The notes under the pieces: generated by a model
Told to the model about the DNA's origin: nothing
Database searches by the model: none
What the model saw: only the letters and a program-made list of their open reading frames with translations
Part shown: positions 8,764 to 17,568 of the stretch, in pieces
Numbering within the stretch: position 1 is the stretch's first letter
Layout of the letters: every line of letters begins with the position of its first letter
NCBI GenBank assembly: GCA_963761755.1
Contig: CAVXIC010000007.1
Location: 744,001-808,000 of the forward strand
Direction: 5' to 3'
Source: CAJXVA01 sp963761755
Lineage (GTDB): Bacteria > Myxococcota_A > Polyangia > Nannocystales > Nannocystaceae
Length of the DNA stretch: 64,000 bases
Translations under genes and position numbers: made by a program

Positions 8764-9429
8764 ATGAGTACCGCGTTTGACCTCAGCCCGACCGTCTCCC
8801 TTCTCGCGTCCGACGAGGGGGTTCAGGCCGCCAATGGGCCCGCGTCGACCGCGTGGCAGCTCCCCGTCCCGACCAGCCCGGCGGGGACCACGGCGTGCGA
8901 TCCGCCTCCGGAGGTGATCTCGGCCCCCGAACGGCCCCAGGCCTGCGCGGGCCTGGGACACGTCCGCGCGCTCGACGACGCCGGACCCCTGCAGCCAGAC
9001 GGCACGCCCTACCCCGGTGATCTGCTCCGCGACATCCTCGAGTACCGTCGATTCCGGACTCACGATCTGGCCGGCGGCAGCCTGCGCGACGAGCAAGCGC
9101 GTCGCTACGAGGAGCTGGAGGGGCTGCTGTGCACCTCCGAGCAGCAGCGTGGTCTGGGCCGGGCGTTCCATCGGTTCAAGCTGCGCATCCCGGCTACGTT
9201 GCGGGTCGCCGACGGACGCGGCTTCCGAAGTGACGAGGTCGCCATCGACAACCTCTCGGCCGGCGGCGTGAAGCTGGTCGGCGCCAAAGCCCGCGTCGCG
9301 GGCGAGCGCGTCGAGCTGGTCCTGCAGGCCAGCGGGGGCCGCACCATCATCTTGCCCGCGCGGGTGGCCTGGCTGGCCGACTCCGCCGCCGTCGGCTTGA
9401 TGTTCGCGGGAGCCGCCCGATGCAGTTGA
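8764..9429 (+). CDS. PilZ-domain protein
   Basis: A 221-residue cytoplasmic protein. The first 130 residues are Pro/Ala-rich and not recognisable. From about residue 138 a PilZ fold is visible: RFKLRIPATLRV, then DEVAIDNLSAGGVKLVG (the D/NxSxxG part), then ILPARVAWL. The Arg-rich RxxxR c-di-GMP motif is weak (HRFKLR), so ligand binding is uncertain. PilZ proteins usually couple c-di-GMP to motility or surface polymers. Start ATG 8764 was chosen; an in-frame ATG at 8734 is less likely. Its last 10 bases overlap the next gene, suggesting coupling. Confidence 0.75.
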   Translation: MSTAFDLSPTVSLLASDEGVQAANGPASTAWQLPVPTSPAGTTACDPPPEVISAPERPQACAGLGHVRALDDAGPLQPDGTPYPGDLLRDILEYRRFRTHDLAGGSLRDEQARRYEELEGLLCTSEQQRGLGRAFHRFKLRIPATLRVADGRGFRSDEVAIDNLSAGGVKLVGAKARVAGERVELVLQASGGRTIILPARVAWLADSAAVGLMFAGAARCS

Positions 9430-10058
9430 TCGTCCGCGCGGCGCTCGTGGCGGGGCTGACGGCGACGGGATGCGCGGCCGCGACGGTGCACCCATCGGCG
9501 ATCGGGGTCGCCCCCAACCACGTCGGGCGCGTCGAGACCGATTGGTCGCGTCAGTCCATCCCTGCCGAGGGCGTCACGGTGCACGCGACCCTGTGGGACG
9601 CGTCGCTGGTCGCCTCTGCCGTCGCCCAGGCACCCAAGGGCATCCCCGTCGACGCCTGGACCGACCGCTACCTCCGCCAGACCGCCTTCACGGTCGTCAT
9701 CGAACTCGAGGACCGGAGGCCGTGGCTGGACCCCGCACCCCTGCTCGATCCGGCGGCGTGGTCGTTTGCGATGCGCCTGAACAAAGACGGTGATGCGTCC
9801 GGCTCCGACCTGCACCCACCTTCGTCCGTGGATCTCCTCTTGGTCGATCGTTTTCCGACCCACGCCGGCACCCATCATCATCGCATCGTGCTCGCCGTCT
9901 TCTTCGAGGGCTCACTGCACGCGCGGGCCCGCGAAACGGACGGCGTCTCGCTGGTCGTCAAACCCCAGCTAGAGGAAGCAGAGGGCAACCGGAGCGCCTT
10001 GGGGGCCATGTGGTCGGCGCGGGGAACGACGCTGCGTTGGCGGGTTACAGCGGGCTGA
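9420..10058 (+). CDS. Hypothetical lipoprotein
   Basis: A 212-residue exported protein of unknown function. The signal stretch AALVAGLTATGC gives a possible, non-ideal lipidation Cys. The mature part is a likely all-beta domain with no recognised motif. It overlaps the PilZ gene by 10 bases and ends before a 158-bp intergenic region, so the two probably form a small operon. Confidence 0.65.
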   Translation: MQLIVRAALVAGLTATGCAAATVHPSAIGVAPNHVGRVETDWSRQSIPAEGVTVHATLWDASLVASAVAQAPKGIPVDAWTDRYLRQTAFTVVIELEDRRPWLDPAPLLDPAAWSFAMRLNKDGDASGSDLHPPSSVDLLLVDRFPTHAGTHHHRIVLAVFFEGSLHARARETDGVSLVVKPQLEEAEGNRSALGAMWSARGTTLRWRVTAG

Positions 10059-10095
10059 ACGGCATCACCACTGCACACGGGGACCGTGAAAAACA

Positions 10096-10149
10096 GCGAT
10101 CGAGGCCCGTGGATCACTAGCGATCACGGACGTTTGCAAGACTGCGATC
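10096..10149. promoter_or_regulatory. Three GCGATC motifs at exact 24-bp spacing
   Basis: GCGATC occurs at 10096, 10120 and 10144, each exactly 24 bp after the last, immediately upstream of a TTGACA box. The middle copy lies in an imperfect inverted repeat (CCGTGGATC at 10107-10115 with GATCACGG at 10122-10129). Regular spacing near a promoter suggests an operator, but no regulator is known. Confidence 0.35.
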
Positions 10150-10150
10150 C

Positions 10151-10180
10151 TTGACATCGCTTTGGGGCGCAAGCTACGCT
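10151..10180 (+). promoter_or_regulatory. Candidate sigma-70 promoter
   Basis: A perfect TTGACA box (10151-10156) is followed after 18 bp by TACGCT (10175-10180), a partial -10 match. Transcription would start near 10187, about 30 bp ahead of the ATG at 10217 of the beta-barrel gene. Confidence 0.45.
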
Positions 10181-10216
10181 CCGCCCGCCGATCGTCGGTT
10201 CGGAGCCCGTCTGCGC

Positions 10217-11143
10217 ATGCTCTCCATTCGCACCCGCCTCGTCCTCATCGCGGCAGCGCTCGCCACTGTTTCGTTTGCCCAGGACGCACACGCGGGCAAA
10301 TACGACCTCGATCTCACGCGGTTGGGGAGCGATGCCCAGGGGAACATCACCAAGGACGACGCGGAGTTCCGCAGCCTCTCGTCCGAGCTGGGGACGGTCG
10401 TGGCCTTGCAACCAATGGACCCCGCCGACTCCCTGGGACTGTCCGGCTTTGCGGTCTCGGCCGACATCACCCTCAACACGATCAACAGCGGCGAGCGCTA
10501 CTGGACGGCCCCCACGGGCGGAGCGGCCAACGGCGTCGTGCCGACGATCCAGCTGATGGGGCGCAAGGGCCTGTGGCCTGGCCTCGAGATCGGCGGCGGA
10601 GCCACGCACGTGTTCGACTCGAGCATGTGGGCGATGGGGGGCTACGGAAAGTTCGCCCTGCACGAGGGATTTCACCACCTGCCGATCCCGTCGATCGCGA
10701 TCCGCGGCGGGTTCTCGCGCCTGCTGGGCGCGAAGGACTTCAACCTCACCACCGCCAGCGCCGGCGTGAGCCTCTCGCACGTCTTCGGCGTCGGCAAGAC
10801 GTTCAGCCTCACGCCCTACGTCGGATACGAGGCCCTGTTCGTGATCTCGCGGTCGCAGGTTCTCGACAGCACGCCTGCGTGCGATGAGTTCCCCGACAAC
10901 TTCAACCAAGATCAGTGCCCCCCGACGATGGGCTCCTCGGAGTTCGTCTACAAGAACTCCGGCACGATCGTACGACACCGCCCCTACCTAGGGATGCGCA
11001 TGATCTTCAGCGTCATCCGCCTGGGCTTCGAGGCCATGATCGTTCCCGGAGGTTCGAGCTCCGGTGACATCGATGGGCAGACCGTCAACGACGGCGCCGG
11101 CCTTCAGCAGCAGTACACTTTCTCCGTCGGACTCGATTTCTGA
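10217..11143 (+). CDS. Outer-membrane beta-barrel protein
   Basis: A 308-residue protein with a typical signal peptide (RTRLVLIAAALATVSFAQDA then HAG, a likely cleavage site) and a mature part of alternating amphipathic strands rich in Gly, Phe and Tyr, ending in the aromatic YTFSVGLDF expected of a barrel closing strand. No specific porin family is recognised. ATG 10217 was chosen because it starts the signal peptide; an in-frame upstream start at 10151 would overlap the candidate promoter. Its TGA overlaps the ATG of the zinc-ribbon gene by one base (TGATG). Confidence 0.75.
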   Translation: MLSIRTRLVLIAAALATVSFAQDAHAGKYDLDLTRLGSDAQGNITKDDAEFRSLSSELGTVVALQPMDPADSLGLSGFAVSADITLNTINSGERYWTAPTGGAANGVVPTIQLMGRKGLWPGLEIGGGATHVFDSSMWAMGGYGKFALHEGFHHLPIPSIAIRGGFSRLLGAKDFNLTTASAGVSLSHVFGVGKTFSLTPYVGYEALFVISRSQVLDSTPACDEFPDNFNQDQCPPTMGSSEFVYKNSGTIVRHRPYLGMRMIFSVIRLGFEAMIVPGGSSSGDIDGQTVNDGAGLQQQYTFSVGLDF

Positions 11144-12075
11144 TGATCATCGCCTGCCCCGAGTGTGAATCGCCCTTCGAGCTTCATGACGAGAACATCG
11201 CGGCGTTGGTGCAGCTCGAGTGCCCAACGTGCGCGTTTCGCATGATCCTCGACTTCGCTGCTGCCAACGACGCTTCGCTCGTCGAAGACGGCATGCGCAT
11301 GGCCAGCGGATTTCGCTCGGCCGCGGACTATCACGCCGCCCAGGCAAGACCCGAGCCGGTCGCGGCACCCGAGCCCGACCCGACGCCCGAGCCCGAGCCC
11401 GACCCGGCACCCGAGCCCGAGCCCGAGCTCCCGGTGGCTCCCGCGCCAGAGCCGGTCGAGCCCGACCCGGCACCCGAGCCCGAGCCAGCACCCGAGCCAG
11501 AGCCAGAGCCAGAGCCAGAGCCGGCACCCGAACCCGACCCGCTGCCCGAGCCCGCCGCCGCCGAGGATCCCGAGCCAGCACCCGAGCCAGCACCCACGCC
11601 GGACACCCGGTCCACGATCATCGGCATGGCGAGACCCGAGCTCTCCATGCCCGTCCCGCCGGACTACGACGACGAGGGGCCGACCCAGATCCACAACGTC
11701 CCGGCCACCCCCGAGCCCGAGCCCGCCGCGGCCGAGGCCCCGGCGCCCGAGCCCGAGCCGGCGCCCAAGCCCGAGCCGGCACCCGAGCCCGAGCCCGCAC
11801 CCGAGCCGGCGCCCGAGCCGCCTACCGAGTCCAGACGCATCACGCCGAAGCCCGCCGCCAAGCCCGACTTCGGCGCGATGGACCCGGTCGCAGCCGACCT
11901 CGACCTCGACGACGACGACGAGTTCGGGCCGCGGCGCTCCAACCCGGTCCTCAAGTTCGTCGTGTCGCTGCTCGCCGTGGTCGCCGTGGGCCTGGTGGCC
12001 GCGAGCCTGGCGCTGGAGGGCACCCCGGACCCCCGCCCTCTGCTGGTCAAGCTCTACCAGCAGTACATGCAGTAG
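11143..12075 (+). CDS. Zinc-ribbon, Pro-Glu-rich, single-pass membrane protein
   Basis: A 310-residue protein in three parts. The N-terminus is an MJ0042-like zinc ribbon (IACPEC, 21 residues later CPTC). Residues about 65-240 are an extended Pro/Glu/Ala segment of PEPEP and APEPE units, like the periplasm-spanning rods of TonB. The C-terminus has a hydrophobic helix, KFVVSLLAVVAVGLVAASLA, and a short tail. Ribbon-plus-helix proteins are frequent in myxobacteria; the role is unknown. It is translationally coupled to the beta-barrel gene, so the pair may span the envelope together, though orientation is unclear. The repeat makes this region prone to length variation. Confidence 0.7.
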   Translation: MIIACPECESPFELHDENIAALVQLECPTCAFRMILDFAAANDASLVEDGMRMASGFRSAADYHAAQARPEPVAAPEPDPTPEPEPDPAPEPEPELPVAPAPEPVEPDPAPEPEPAPEPEPEPEPEPAPEPDPLPEPAAAEDPEPAPEPAPTPDTRSTIIGMARPELSMPVPPDYDDEGPTQIHNVPATPEPEPAAAEAPAPEPEPAPKPEPAPEPEPAPEPAPEPPTESRRITPKPAAKPDFGAMDPVAADLDLDDDDEFGPRRSNPVLKFVVSLLAVVAVGLVAASLALEGTPDPRPLLVKLYQQYMQ

Positions 12076-12117
12076 CCGCGCCTGGCGTTGCCCGGCGTCG
12101 GATGAAAGACTCTAGGG

Positions 12118-12876
12118 GTGAGTCTGCCGGAACCACCGGATGGCGACGACCCCCGAGCGGTCGCGCGACGGCTCGCCGCGCTGCCGGAGAGGAGCATGCG
12201 GGCGGCCAAGCTGGGGGAGATCATCGAGACGCTCCCCCCGGACGCAGCGGCGTGGCTGCTCGACATGCTCGCGACCGCGGGCCGAGCCGGGGGTCCACCC
12301 TTCGACGTCAGCCTGCTCGCGGCCGTCGACCTGACCTCGAGCGACACGCTCACCTACGAGACCCGGCGGAAGATCTACGCGGTGGCCAATCAACAGCGGC
12401 TCGAAGCCTGCAAGGAGCTGCTGTTCACCGAGCACGACGATGAGGGGCCGACGGGCGCGTCTGCGCCTCGGCCGCTGGTCCCCGGGACGCGGCCCCTGAC
12501 CCTCGGCGAGCGCAAGTCGCTGGCGCGCTCGAACGATCGCACGGTGTTGGAGCGACTCGTCGTCGATCCGCACACCGACGTCGTCGCGATGCTCCTTGGA
12601 AATCCCCACGTGACCGAAGGGGACATCCTCCGAATCGCGACCTCGAGGCGGAGCTCTCCGGCCGTCCTCGCGCTCGTGTTGAACGCGCGACGCTTCGGCA
12701 CCCGGCCTCGAGTCCGCCGCGCGCTGCTGCGCAATCCCAGGCTCCCGCTGGCGGTCGCGCTGCGCCTGGTGGGCCTGCTCAACCGCGCCGAGCAGCGTGA
12801 ACTGGCCGCAGACCACACCCTGCATCCGACGCTTGCGAACGCGGTCCGCAGACGCCTGGCGCCGACCGTGTCATGA
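12118..12876 (+). CDS. Helical-repeat (LRV/HEAT-like) hypothetical protein
   Basis: A 252-residue soluble protein. The C-terminal half contains short helical repeats of the leucine-rich-variant or HEAT style: LARSNDRTVLERLVVDPHTD, then VVAMLLGNPHVTEGDILRIA, then a unit ending LLRNPRLPLAVALRLV. These build a superhelix for protein binding. The N-terminal half is predicted helical and not recognised. The start is GTG 12118; no ATG is available near it. The next gene on the plus strand is beyond tatA, so it appears to be a single unit. Confidence 0.6.
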   Translation: MSLPEPPDGDDPRAVARRLAALPERSMRAAKLGEIIETLPPDAAAWLLDMLATAGRAGGPPFDVSLLAAVDLTSSDTLTYETRRKIYAVANQQRLEACKELLFTEHDDEGPTGASAPRPLVPGTRPLTLGERKSLARSNDRTVLERLVVDPHTDVVAMLLGNPHVTEGDILRIATSRRSSPAVLALVLNARRFGTRPRVRRALLRNPRLPLAVALRLVGLLNRAEQRELAADHTLHPTLANAVRRRLAPTVS

Positions 12877-12903
12877 GTCGCCCGCGAGCCGCTCGCCGGC
12901 GAC

Positions 12904-13197
12904 TCAGGCCGGCTTCTTGTCGGCTTCGACGTCGTGCTTGGGTGTGACGTCGGGCTTGGGGGTGACGTCGGGCTTGGGGGTGACGTCGATTTCACCGACC
13001 GGCTCGTCGCCCTTGTGCGCGACCTTGTCGCCGCTCTCTTCCTCCATCGACTTCATTTCCTTCTTGAAGCCGCGGAGCATCTTGCCCACCCCCTCGCCGA
13101 GCTGCGGGAGCTTCGAGGGGCCAAAGACCAACAGAACCACGAGGAGGATCACGCCGATCTCGAGGGCGCCGAAGGTTCCGATCAGACCGAGCATCAT
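12904..13197 (-). CDS. tatA: Sec-independent translocase protein TatA
   Basis: A 97-residue TatA/E-type protein of the twin-arginine export system, which moves folded proteins over the inner membrane. It has the short N-terminal membrane helix (IGVILLVVLLVF), then the hallmark FGPSKLPQLGEGVGKMLRGF and an amphipathic helix. The tail contains a DVTPKP tandem repeat, three copies counting the last DVTPKH, coded by an 18-bp unit. No tatB or tatC is adjacent. A likely substrate, the amidase at 30706-31491 with an RRGFLGG motif, is in the window. It is divergent from the lytic transglycosylase gene. Confidence 0.93.
   Translation of the reverse strand: MMLGLIGTFGALEIGVILLVVLLVFGPSKLPQLGEGVGKMLRGFKKEMKSMEEESGDKVAHKGDEPVGEIDVTPKPDVTPKPDVTPKHDVEADKKPA
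12929..12985. repeat. 18-bp tandem repeat inside tatA
   Basis: About three copies of a unit containing gtgacgtcgggcttgggg encode the DVTPKP repeats of the TatA tail. The nearly identical DNA suggests recent expansion. Confidence 0.8.
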
Positions 13198-13242
13198 GGA
13201 CGAAAGGTAGTCGTCTTTGGACGGCTTTGCTAGCGTGCTCGC

Positions 13243-15330
13243 ATGTCGAAGCGGCGGCCTGCCCCGAACGCGCCGGGCGCGTGCCCACCCCGACGTCGCC
13301 TCCAGCGACCGACCGACCCCTCGAGGGCAGGTCTTGCCGCAGTTTGGGTAGCCCTGCTAACGCTGCTCGCTCCGCCAGGCGCCGCGTTGGCCGCAGTCGC
13401 CGACGATCCGGACGATCACGTGCAGATCGGGGGCCTGTCGGTCTCCGAGACCCGCCGCCGGCGCGTTCGCGGCGGCCGACCCGACGGCGCATCCGTGCAC
13501 GTCGCGTGGGCTCCGGGGGCGCGTGACCCCGGCCACGCCGATCGCGAGGCGCTGGCCGGGTTCGAGCGCGCCGCGTTCCCGCAAGGGCAGCGCACCAAGA
13601 CGATCATCGACGCGCCGCCCGAGCGCTGGATGGCAGATCTCGCCGCCCCCGACCTTCCGGTGCGGTGGAACAAGAAGACGGTCGAGTACCTGCGCTACTT
13701 CCGAGACGATCCCAAGGGCAAGGTGATGATTCGCGGGTGGATGCGCCGCGCAGGGCGCTACGCCGACCGGATGGCGCACGTGCTCGCGCGGGCCGATGTC
13801 CCGGAGTCCCTGGTGATGGTCGCCATGGCGGAGAGCGGGTTCAACCCGACGGTCCGCTCGCGCGTGGGCGCGGCGGGAGCGTGGCAGTTCATGGCCGGCA
13901 CCGGCCAGGTCTACGGCCTGACCCAGACGTTCTGGGTCGACGAGCGCTTCGACGTCGAGAAGAGCACCCTCGCCGCCGCGCTGTACCTCAAGGATCTTCG
14001 CGTGCGCTTCGGTTCGTGGGAGCTCGCCCTGGCCGCGTACAACGCCGGCTACGGCCTCGTGATGACGACGATCGAGCGGCACAACACCAACAACTACTGG
14101 AGCCTGTGCGAGATCGAGAGCGGGCTGCCCTACGCGACGACCAACTACGTGCCCAAGATCGTCGCCGCCGCGCTGGTGCGGGCCAACCCCGAAGCCTTCG
14201 GCGTGCAGCCGGCCGCGATCGATCCACTCCCGCCGGCGGACTGGATCGAGGTTCGCGTGCAGCGCTCCACCACCCTCGCGCTGCTGGCCGAGCTGCTCGA
14301 TACGGAGCTGGGCTTCCTCACCGAGCTCAACGCCCAGCTGATCCGCGGCCGTACGCCGCCGGTGGACATGCCGTATGCCGTCCGGATCCCCCGAGACAGG
14401 GCCAAGGCTTTCGCGGCGGCCGGCCCCGCGCTGGAGCAGGCGTGGAGCGCCGAGTCGACGCACACGGTGAAGACCGGCGAGACGCTCGCCGCCATCGCAC
14501 GTCGCTACAAGACCTCCACCCGGTCGCTGCGTGAACTCAACGGCATCGAGGACAGCGCCGAAGTGCGCGGAGACGTGACGCTGGTCGTCCCCCGCCCCGG
14601 CGCGGCATCCGAAGCGCATGCCGACGCGTCCGACGCCGTCCAGGAGCCGCCCCTGGCGGCGGTTCCCGATCTCACCCCAGCGGCCGGACATCGCCTGGTG
14701 TTCTTCGCGACGACCCGAGCATCCACACCCCATGCGATCGAACGAGCCTTCGACGTGGCGTGGCCGGACGTCGTGGCCTGGAACGACCTCGACCCGCACG
14801 CTCGTGTTCAGGAAGGACAGGTCCTGCAGATCGTCGTGCCCTCTGCGTTCGACTCCGCATCGGCCGGCGTCGTCGCGCACGAGATGAACGAGGTCGAGTA
14901 CGCGGTGCGAGGGTCCCGCTTCCACATCGAGGCGTCCTTGCGCCGACGCGGCAAGCAGCGCCGCGGCTACCGGGTCCGCTCCGGCGACACCCTCGCGAAG
15001 GTCGGGCGCCGCTTCGAGCTGAGCACCGGAGACCTCGCTCGCATCAACCACTTCTCGCGCGCGCACGACCCCGATCCGGGCAGCACGATCGTCGTCTACG
15101 TCGACCACGGGAAGACGCAGGGCACGCACGAGGCCCCGCCACCCCGGGGGTTCGACGCCGCGCCTGCGCCCCCCCCCGCCGACCGCCGCCCCTCGACCGC
15201 CCAGTCCGCTCGGACACCGCGCAGCGCGGCGGCTCCGGCCCGCCCGACGAGCCCCGCGAGGTCCGAGCGCCGAAAGCCCTCCACCGCCTCCACCGCCGGC
15301 GTCCCCACCAGGGGCGGAGCGCGACGATGA
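13243..15330 (+). CDS. MltD-like membrane-bound lytic murein transglycosylase with LysM domains
   Basis: A 695-residue exported enzyme that would cleave peptidoglycan strands. After an Arg-rich start and a signal helix (LAAVWVALLTLLAPPGAALA) comes the SLT domain with catalytic Glu197 in VAMAESGFNP, followed by GAAGAWQFMAGTG and the AYNAGYG motif. LysM modules that bind peptidoglycan are visible at about residues 405-450 (HTVKTGETLAAIARRY) and 575-625 (YRVRSGDTLAKVGRRFEL), with a degenerate one between. The C-terminal 75 residues are Pro/Ala/Arg-rich. Its TGA overlaps the ATG of moeA (ATGA), an odd coupling of a wall enzyme to cofactor synthesis. Confidence 0.88.
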   Translation: MSKRRPAPNAPGACPPRRRLQRPTDPSRAGLAAVWVALLTLLAPPGAALAAVADDPDDHVQIGGLSVSETRRRRVRGGRPDGASVHVAWAPGARDPGHADREALAGFERAAFPQGQRTKTIIDAPPERWMADLAAPDLPVRWNKKTVEYLRYFRDDPKGKVMIRGWMRRAGRYADRMAHVLARADVPESLVMVAMAESGFNPTVRSRVGAAGAWQFMAGTGQVYGLTQTFWVDERFDVEKSTLAAALYLKDLRVRFGSWELALAAYNAGYGLVMTTIERHNTNNYWSLCEIESGLPYATTNYVPKIVAAALVRANPEAFGVQPAAIDPLPPADWIEVRVQRSTTLALLAELLDTELGFLTELNAQLIRGRTPPVDMPYAVRIPRDRAKAFAAAGPALEQAWSAESTHTVKTGETLAAIARRYKTSTRSLRELNGIEDSAEVRGDVTLVVPRPGAASEAHADASDAVQEPPLAAVPDLTPAAGHRLVFFATTRASTPHAIERAFDVAWPDVVAWNDLDPHARVQEGQVLQIVVPSAFDSASAGVVAHEMNEVEYAVRGSRFHIEASLRRRGKQRRGYRVRSGDTLAKVGRRFELSTGDLARINHFSRAHDPDPGSTIVVYVDHGKTQGTHEAPPPRGFDAAPAPPPADRRPSTAQSARTPRSAAAPARPTSPARSERRKPSTASTAGVPTRGGARR

Positions 15331-16559
15331 CGCGCGCCCCCTCGCTGCCGTGGCGCGACGCCCTGGCCGTCGTCCTCGACGCCGTCCAGCCTGCACATCC
15401 CACCGACGCGCCGGTGGAGGCGGCCTCCATGGGACTGGTGCTCGGCGCCGACGTGCTCGCCCAGTGGGACCTTCCCTCCGCGGACGTGAGCGTCATGGAT
15501 GGTTTCGCGGCCCGTGCGGCCGACCTCGCCCCCGGCCCGCGACCGACACTCGACCGCGTCGGCGAGAGCGCAGCGGGGCACCCGATGGCGGCAGTGCTGC
15601 CCCCGGGCGCGGCCGCCCGAATCTCGACCGGGGCGGTGCTCCCCGAGGGCGCCGACCTGGTGATCCCGCAGGAGGACACGCTCGCCGACGACCGGCGCGT
15701 CGAGGTCGACCTGGCCGCCTACGGCGAGGTCACGCCCGGTCGGTGGGTCCGTCGTCGCGGCAGCGAGGTCACCGCCGGCGACGTCGTGCTCACCGCGGGG
15801 CGCCGACTCACCGCTGCAGATCTCGCCGTCGCCGCCGCCACGGGCAACACCGAGGTCTGCGCGCACCCCCGGCCGCGGGTGGCCATCGTCTCCACGGGCG
15901 ACGAGCTGGTCCCGCGGGGCCAGCGACCGCCCCCAGGCAAGGTCGTCAGCAGCAACGAGCTGCTCCTGAGCGCCGCGGTGATCGACGCCGGCGGCATCCC
16001 GGTGGACTGCGGCATCGCGCCCGACGATCCACAGGGTCTGAGGGCGACGCTCGAGCGGGCGCTGCACTGCGACCTCGTCGTCACCACTGGAGGGATCTCG
16101 GTCGGCGACCACGATCTCGTCGCGTCCACCTTCGAAGCGCTCGGGGTCAGCTGGAGCGTGCACGGGATCGCGCTGCGACCGGGCAAGCCGCTGGCCTTCG
16201 GCACGCGCGAGCACACCCACGTGCTCGCCCTGCCGGGGAACCCCGCCAGTACCTGGGTGACGTTCTGCCTCTTCGTCGGGCCTGCGATTCGGCGCCGGCT
16301 CGGCGTTCGTGGGCCCCTGACCCCACCGCAGGTCACCGTCCGCCTCCGCGACGCGGCGCCAGGGGCCGGACGTCGGGCCCACCTGGTGCGCGTGCAGCTG
16401 CACGGCGACGGTTCGGCCACGGTCCTGCAGAGCCAGACCTCCGGAGACGTGCGCTCCCTGGGTGGCGCCGACGCGCTCGTCGAGGTCCCCCCAGGCACCG
16501 CAGAGATTCCCGCCGGCACCACGGTTTCCGCCTTCGTGCTCACCCGGTGGCGGTCCTGA
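15327..16559 (+). CDS. moeA: Molybdopterin molybdenumtransferase MoeA
   Basis: A 410-residue MoeA, which inserts molybdate into adenylylated molybdopterin. Family landmarks are the N-terminal DVSVMDGFAARA, the MogA-like domain with VAIVSTGDELV, VVTTGGISVGDHD, and the ALPGNPASTWVTF segment that contacts the cofactor. Length matches the usual 400-410. I chose ATG 15327, which overlaps the upstream stop (ATGA); the frame stays open upstream only by chance. No other molybdenum-cofactor genes are in the window. Confidence 0.93.
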   Translation: MTRAPSLPWRDALAVVLDAVQPAHPTDAPVEAASMGLVLGADVLAQWDLPSADVSVMDGFAARAADLAPGPRPTLDRVGESAAGHPMAAVLPPGAAARISTGAVLPEGADLVIPQEDTLADDRRVEVDLAAYGEVTPGRWVRRRGSEVTAGDVVLTAGRRLTAADLAVAAATGNTEVCAHPRPRVAIVSTGDELVPRGQRPPPGKVVSSNELLLSAAVIDAGGIPVDCGIAPDDPQGLRATLERALHCDLVVTTGGISVGDHDLVASTFEALGVSWSVHGIALRPGKPLAFGTREHTHVLALPGNPASTWVTFCLFVGPAIRRRLGVRGPLTPPQVTVRLRDAAPGAGRRAHLVRVQLHGDGSATVLQSQTSGDVRSLGGADALVEVPPGTAEIPAGTTVSAFVLTRWRS

Positions 16560-16560
16560 C

Positions 16561-17526
16561 GTGACCCACGACGATGTCGGCGGCCGCGCCCCGAACCTCG
16601 AGGCCCGCGTGACCGCCCACGACGAGGGCAGCCGGGTGGATGCCTTCATTGCGCGCGCGATGCCCGAGATTTCTCGCCGCCAGGCCAAGGCGCTCGCGCG
16701 CGACGGGAAGATTCGGATCGCCGGTCGCCCGGTGGTCGCCTCCACGCCCGTCCGGGTCGGGGACATCGTCCAGCTCCGCCTGCCCGAGCCCACCCCGGCC
16801 CCGCAGACCGCGAGCGTGCGCGTCCTGCATCGGGATGATGCGTTCTTGTACCTGCACAAGCCTGCCGGCATGCACACGGTGCGGCTGCGTCCCTCCGATC
16901 CCCCCACCCTGGCCGACGCCGCGCGGGAGCTCGACCCGGCCTGCGCGTCGGCGAGCCCCGACCCGCGCGAGGGCGGAGCGCTCCATCGTCTCGACCTGGG
17001 CACGTCGGGGGTGGTCGCGTTTGCCCGCACCGCGCAGGCGTGGGCACGCGGGCGCAGCGCGCTGACCGGGGGTGCGTGGAAGCTCTACCTCGCGCACGCC
17101 CAGGGGGTGGCCGATGCCTGGCCGCCCCCGGCCACCGAGCACGTACGGGTGATCGAGGACCTCCCGCGGTGGCCCGAGCACGCCCTCGCGGCGCGGCCGT
17201 CGGGCCCGGGGGCCTCCGTCACCTGGCCGCTGGCAGCCCGCGGGCCTCGGGGTCAACACATCACGGTGGACGACGCCGGCCAGCCCGCGCTGTCCCGGAT
17301 CTGGCCGCTGCCGAGCGACGCTTCAGTCTTTGCAATCGAGCTGGTCACCGGCCGGCGGCATCAGGCGCGGGTGCACATGGCGACGCTCGGCCTCCCCCTG
17401 CGCGGAGATCCGGTCTATGGGACCCGTCCGCCCTCCGAGCCCCTCAGGCTGCACGCGTGGGCCCTTCGGCTCGGCGTCGACGCACCGTTGGTGTGTGCCG
17501 AGCCGCCCCCGTGGTGTGCGCTGTGA
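16561..17526 (+). CDS. RluA-family pseudouridine synthase with S4 domain
   Basis: A 321-residue RNA-modifying enzyme. Residues about 15-70 form an S4 RNA-binding domain (EGSRVDAFIARAMPEISRRQ). The catalytic domain follows with YLHKPAGMHT and ALHRLDLGTSG, whose Asp145 is the catalytic aspartate, then TGRRHQARVHMATLGLPLRGD near the end. The target (23S rRNA or tRNA) cannot be told. The GTG start lies one base after the moeA stop, so the two are probably cotranscribed and coupled. Confidence 0.88.
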   Translation: MTHDDVGGRAPNLEARVTAHDEGSRVDAFIARAMPEISRRQAKALARDGKIRIAGRPVVASTPVRVGDIVQLRLPEPTPAPQTASVRVLHRDDAFLYLHKPAGMHTVRLRPSDPPTLADAARELDPACASASPDPREGGALHRLDLGTSGVVAFARTAQAWARGRSALTGGAWKLYLAHAQGVADAWPPPATEHVRVIEDLPRWPEHALAARPSGPGASVTWPLAARGPRGQHITVDDAGQPALSRIWPLPSDASVFAIELVTGRRHQARVHMATLGLPLRGDPVYGTRPPSEPLRLHAWALRLGVDAPLVCAEPPPWCAL

Positions 17527-17568
17527 ACCCCCGTTCACGAGGCGGCGCCATGGTATCGTCCGCGCTGG

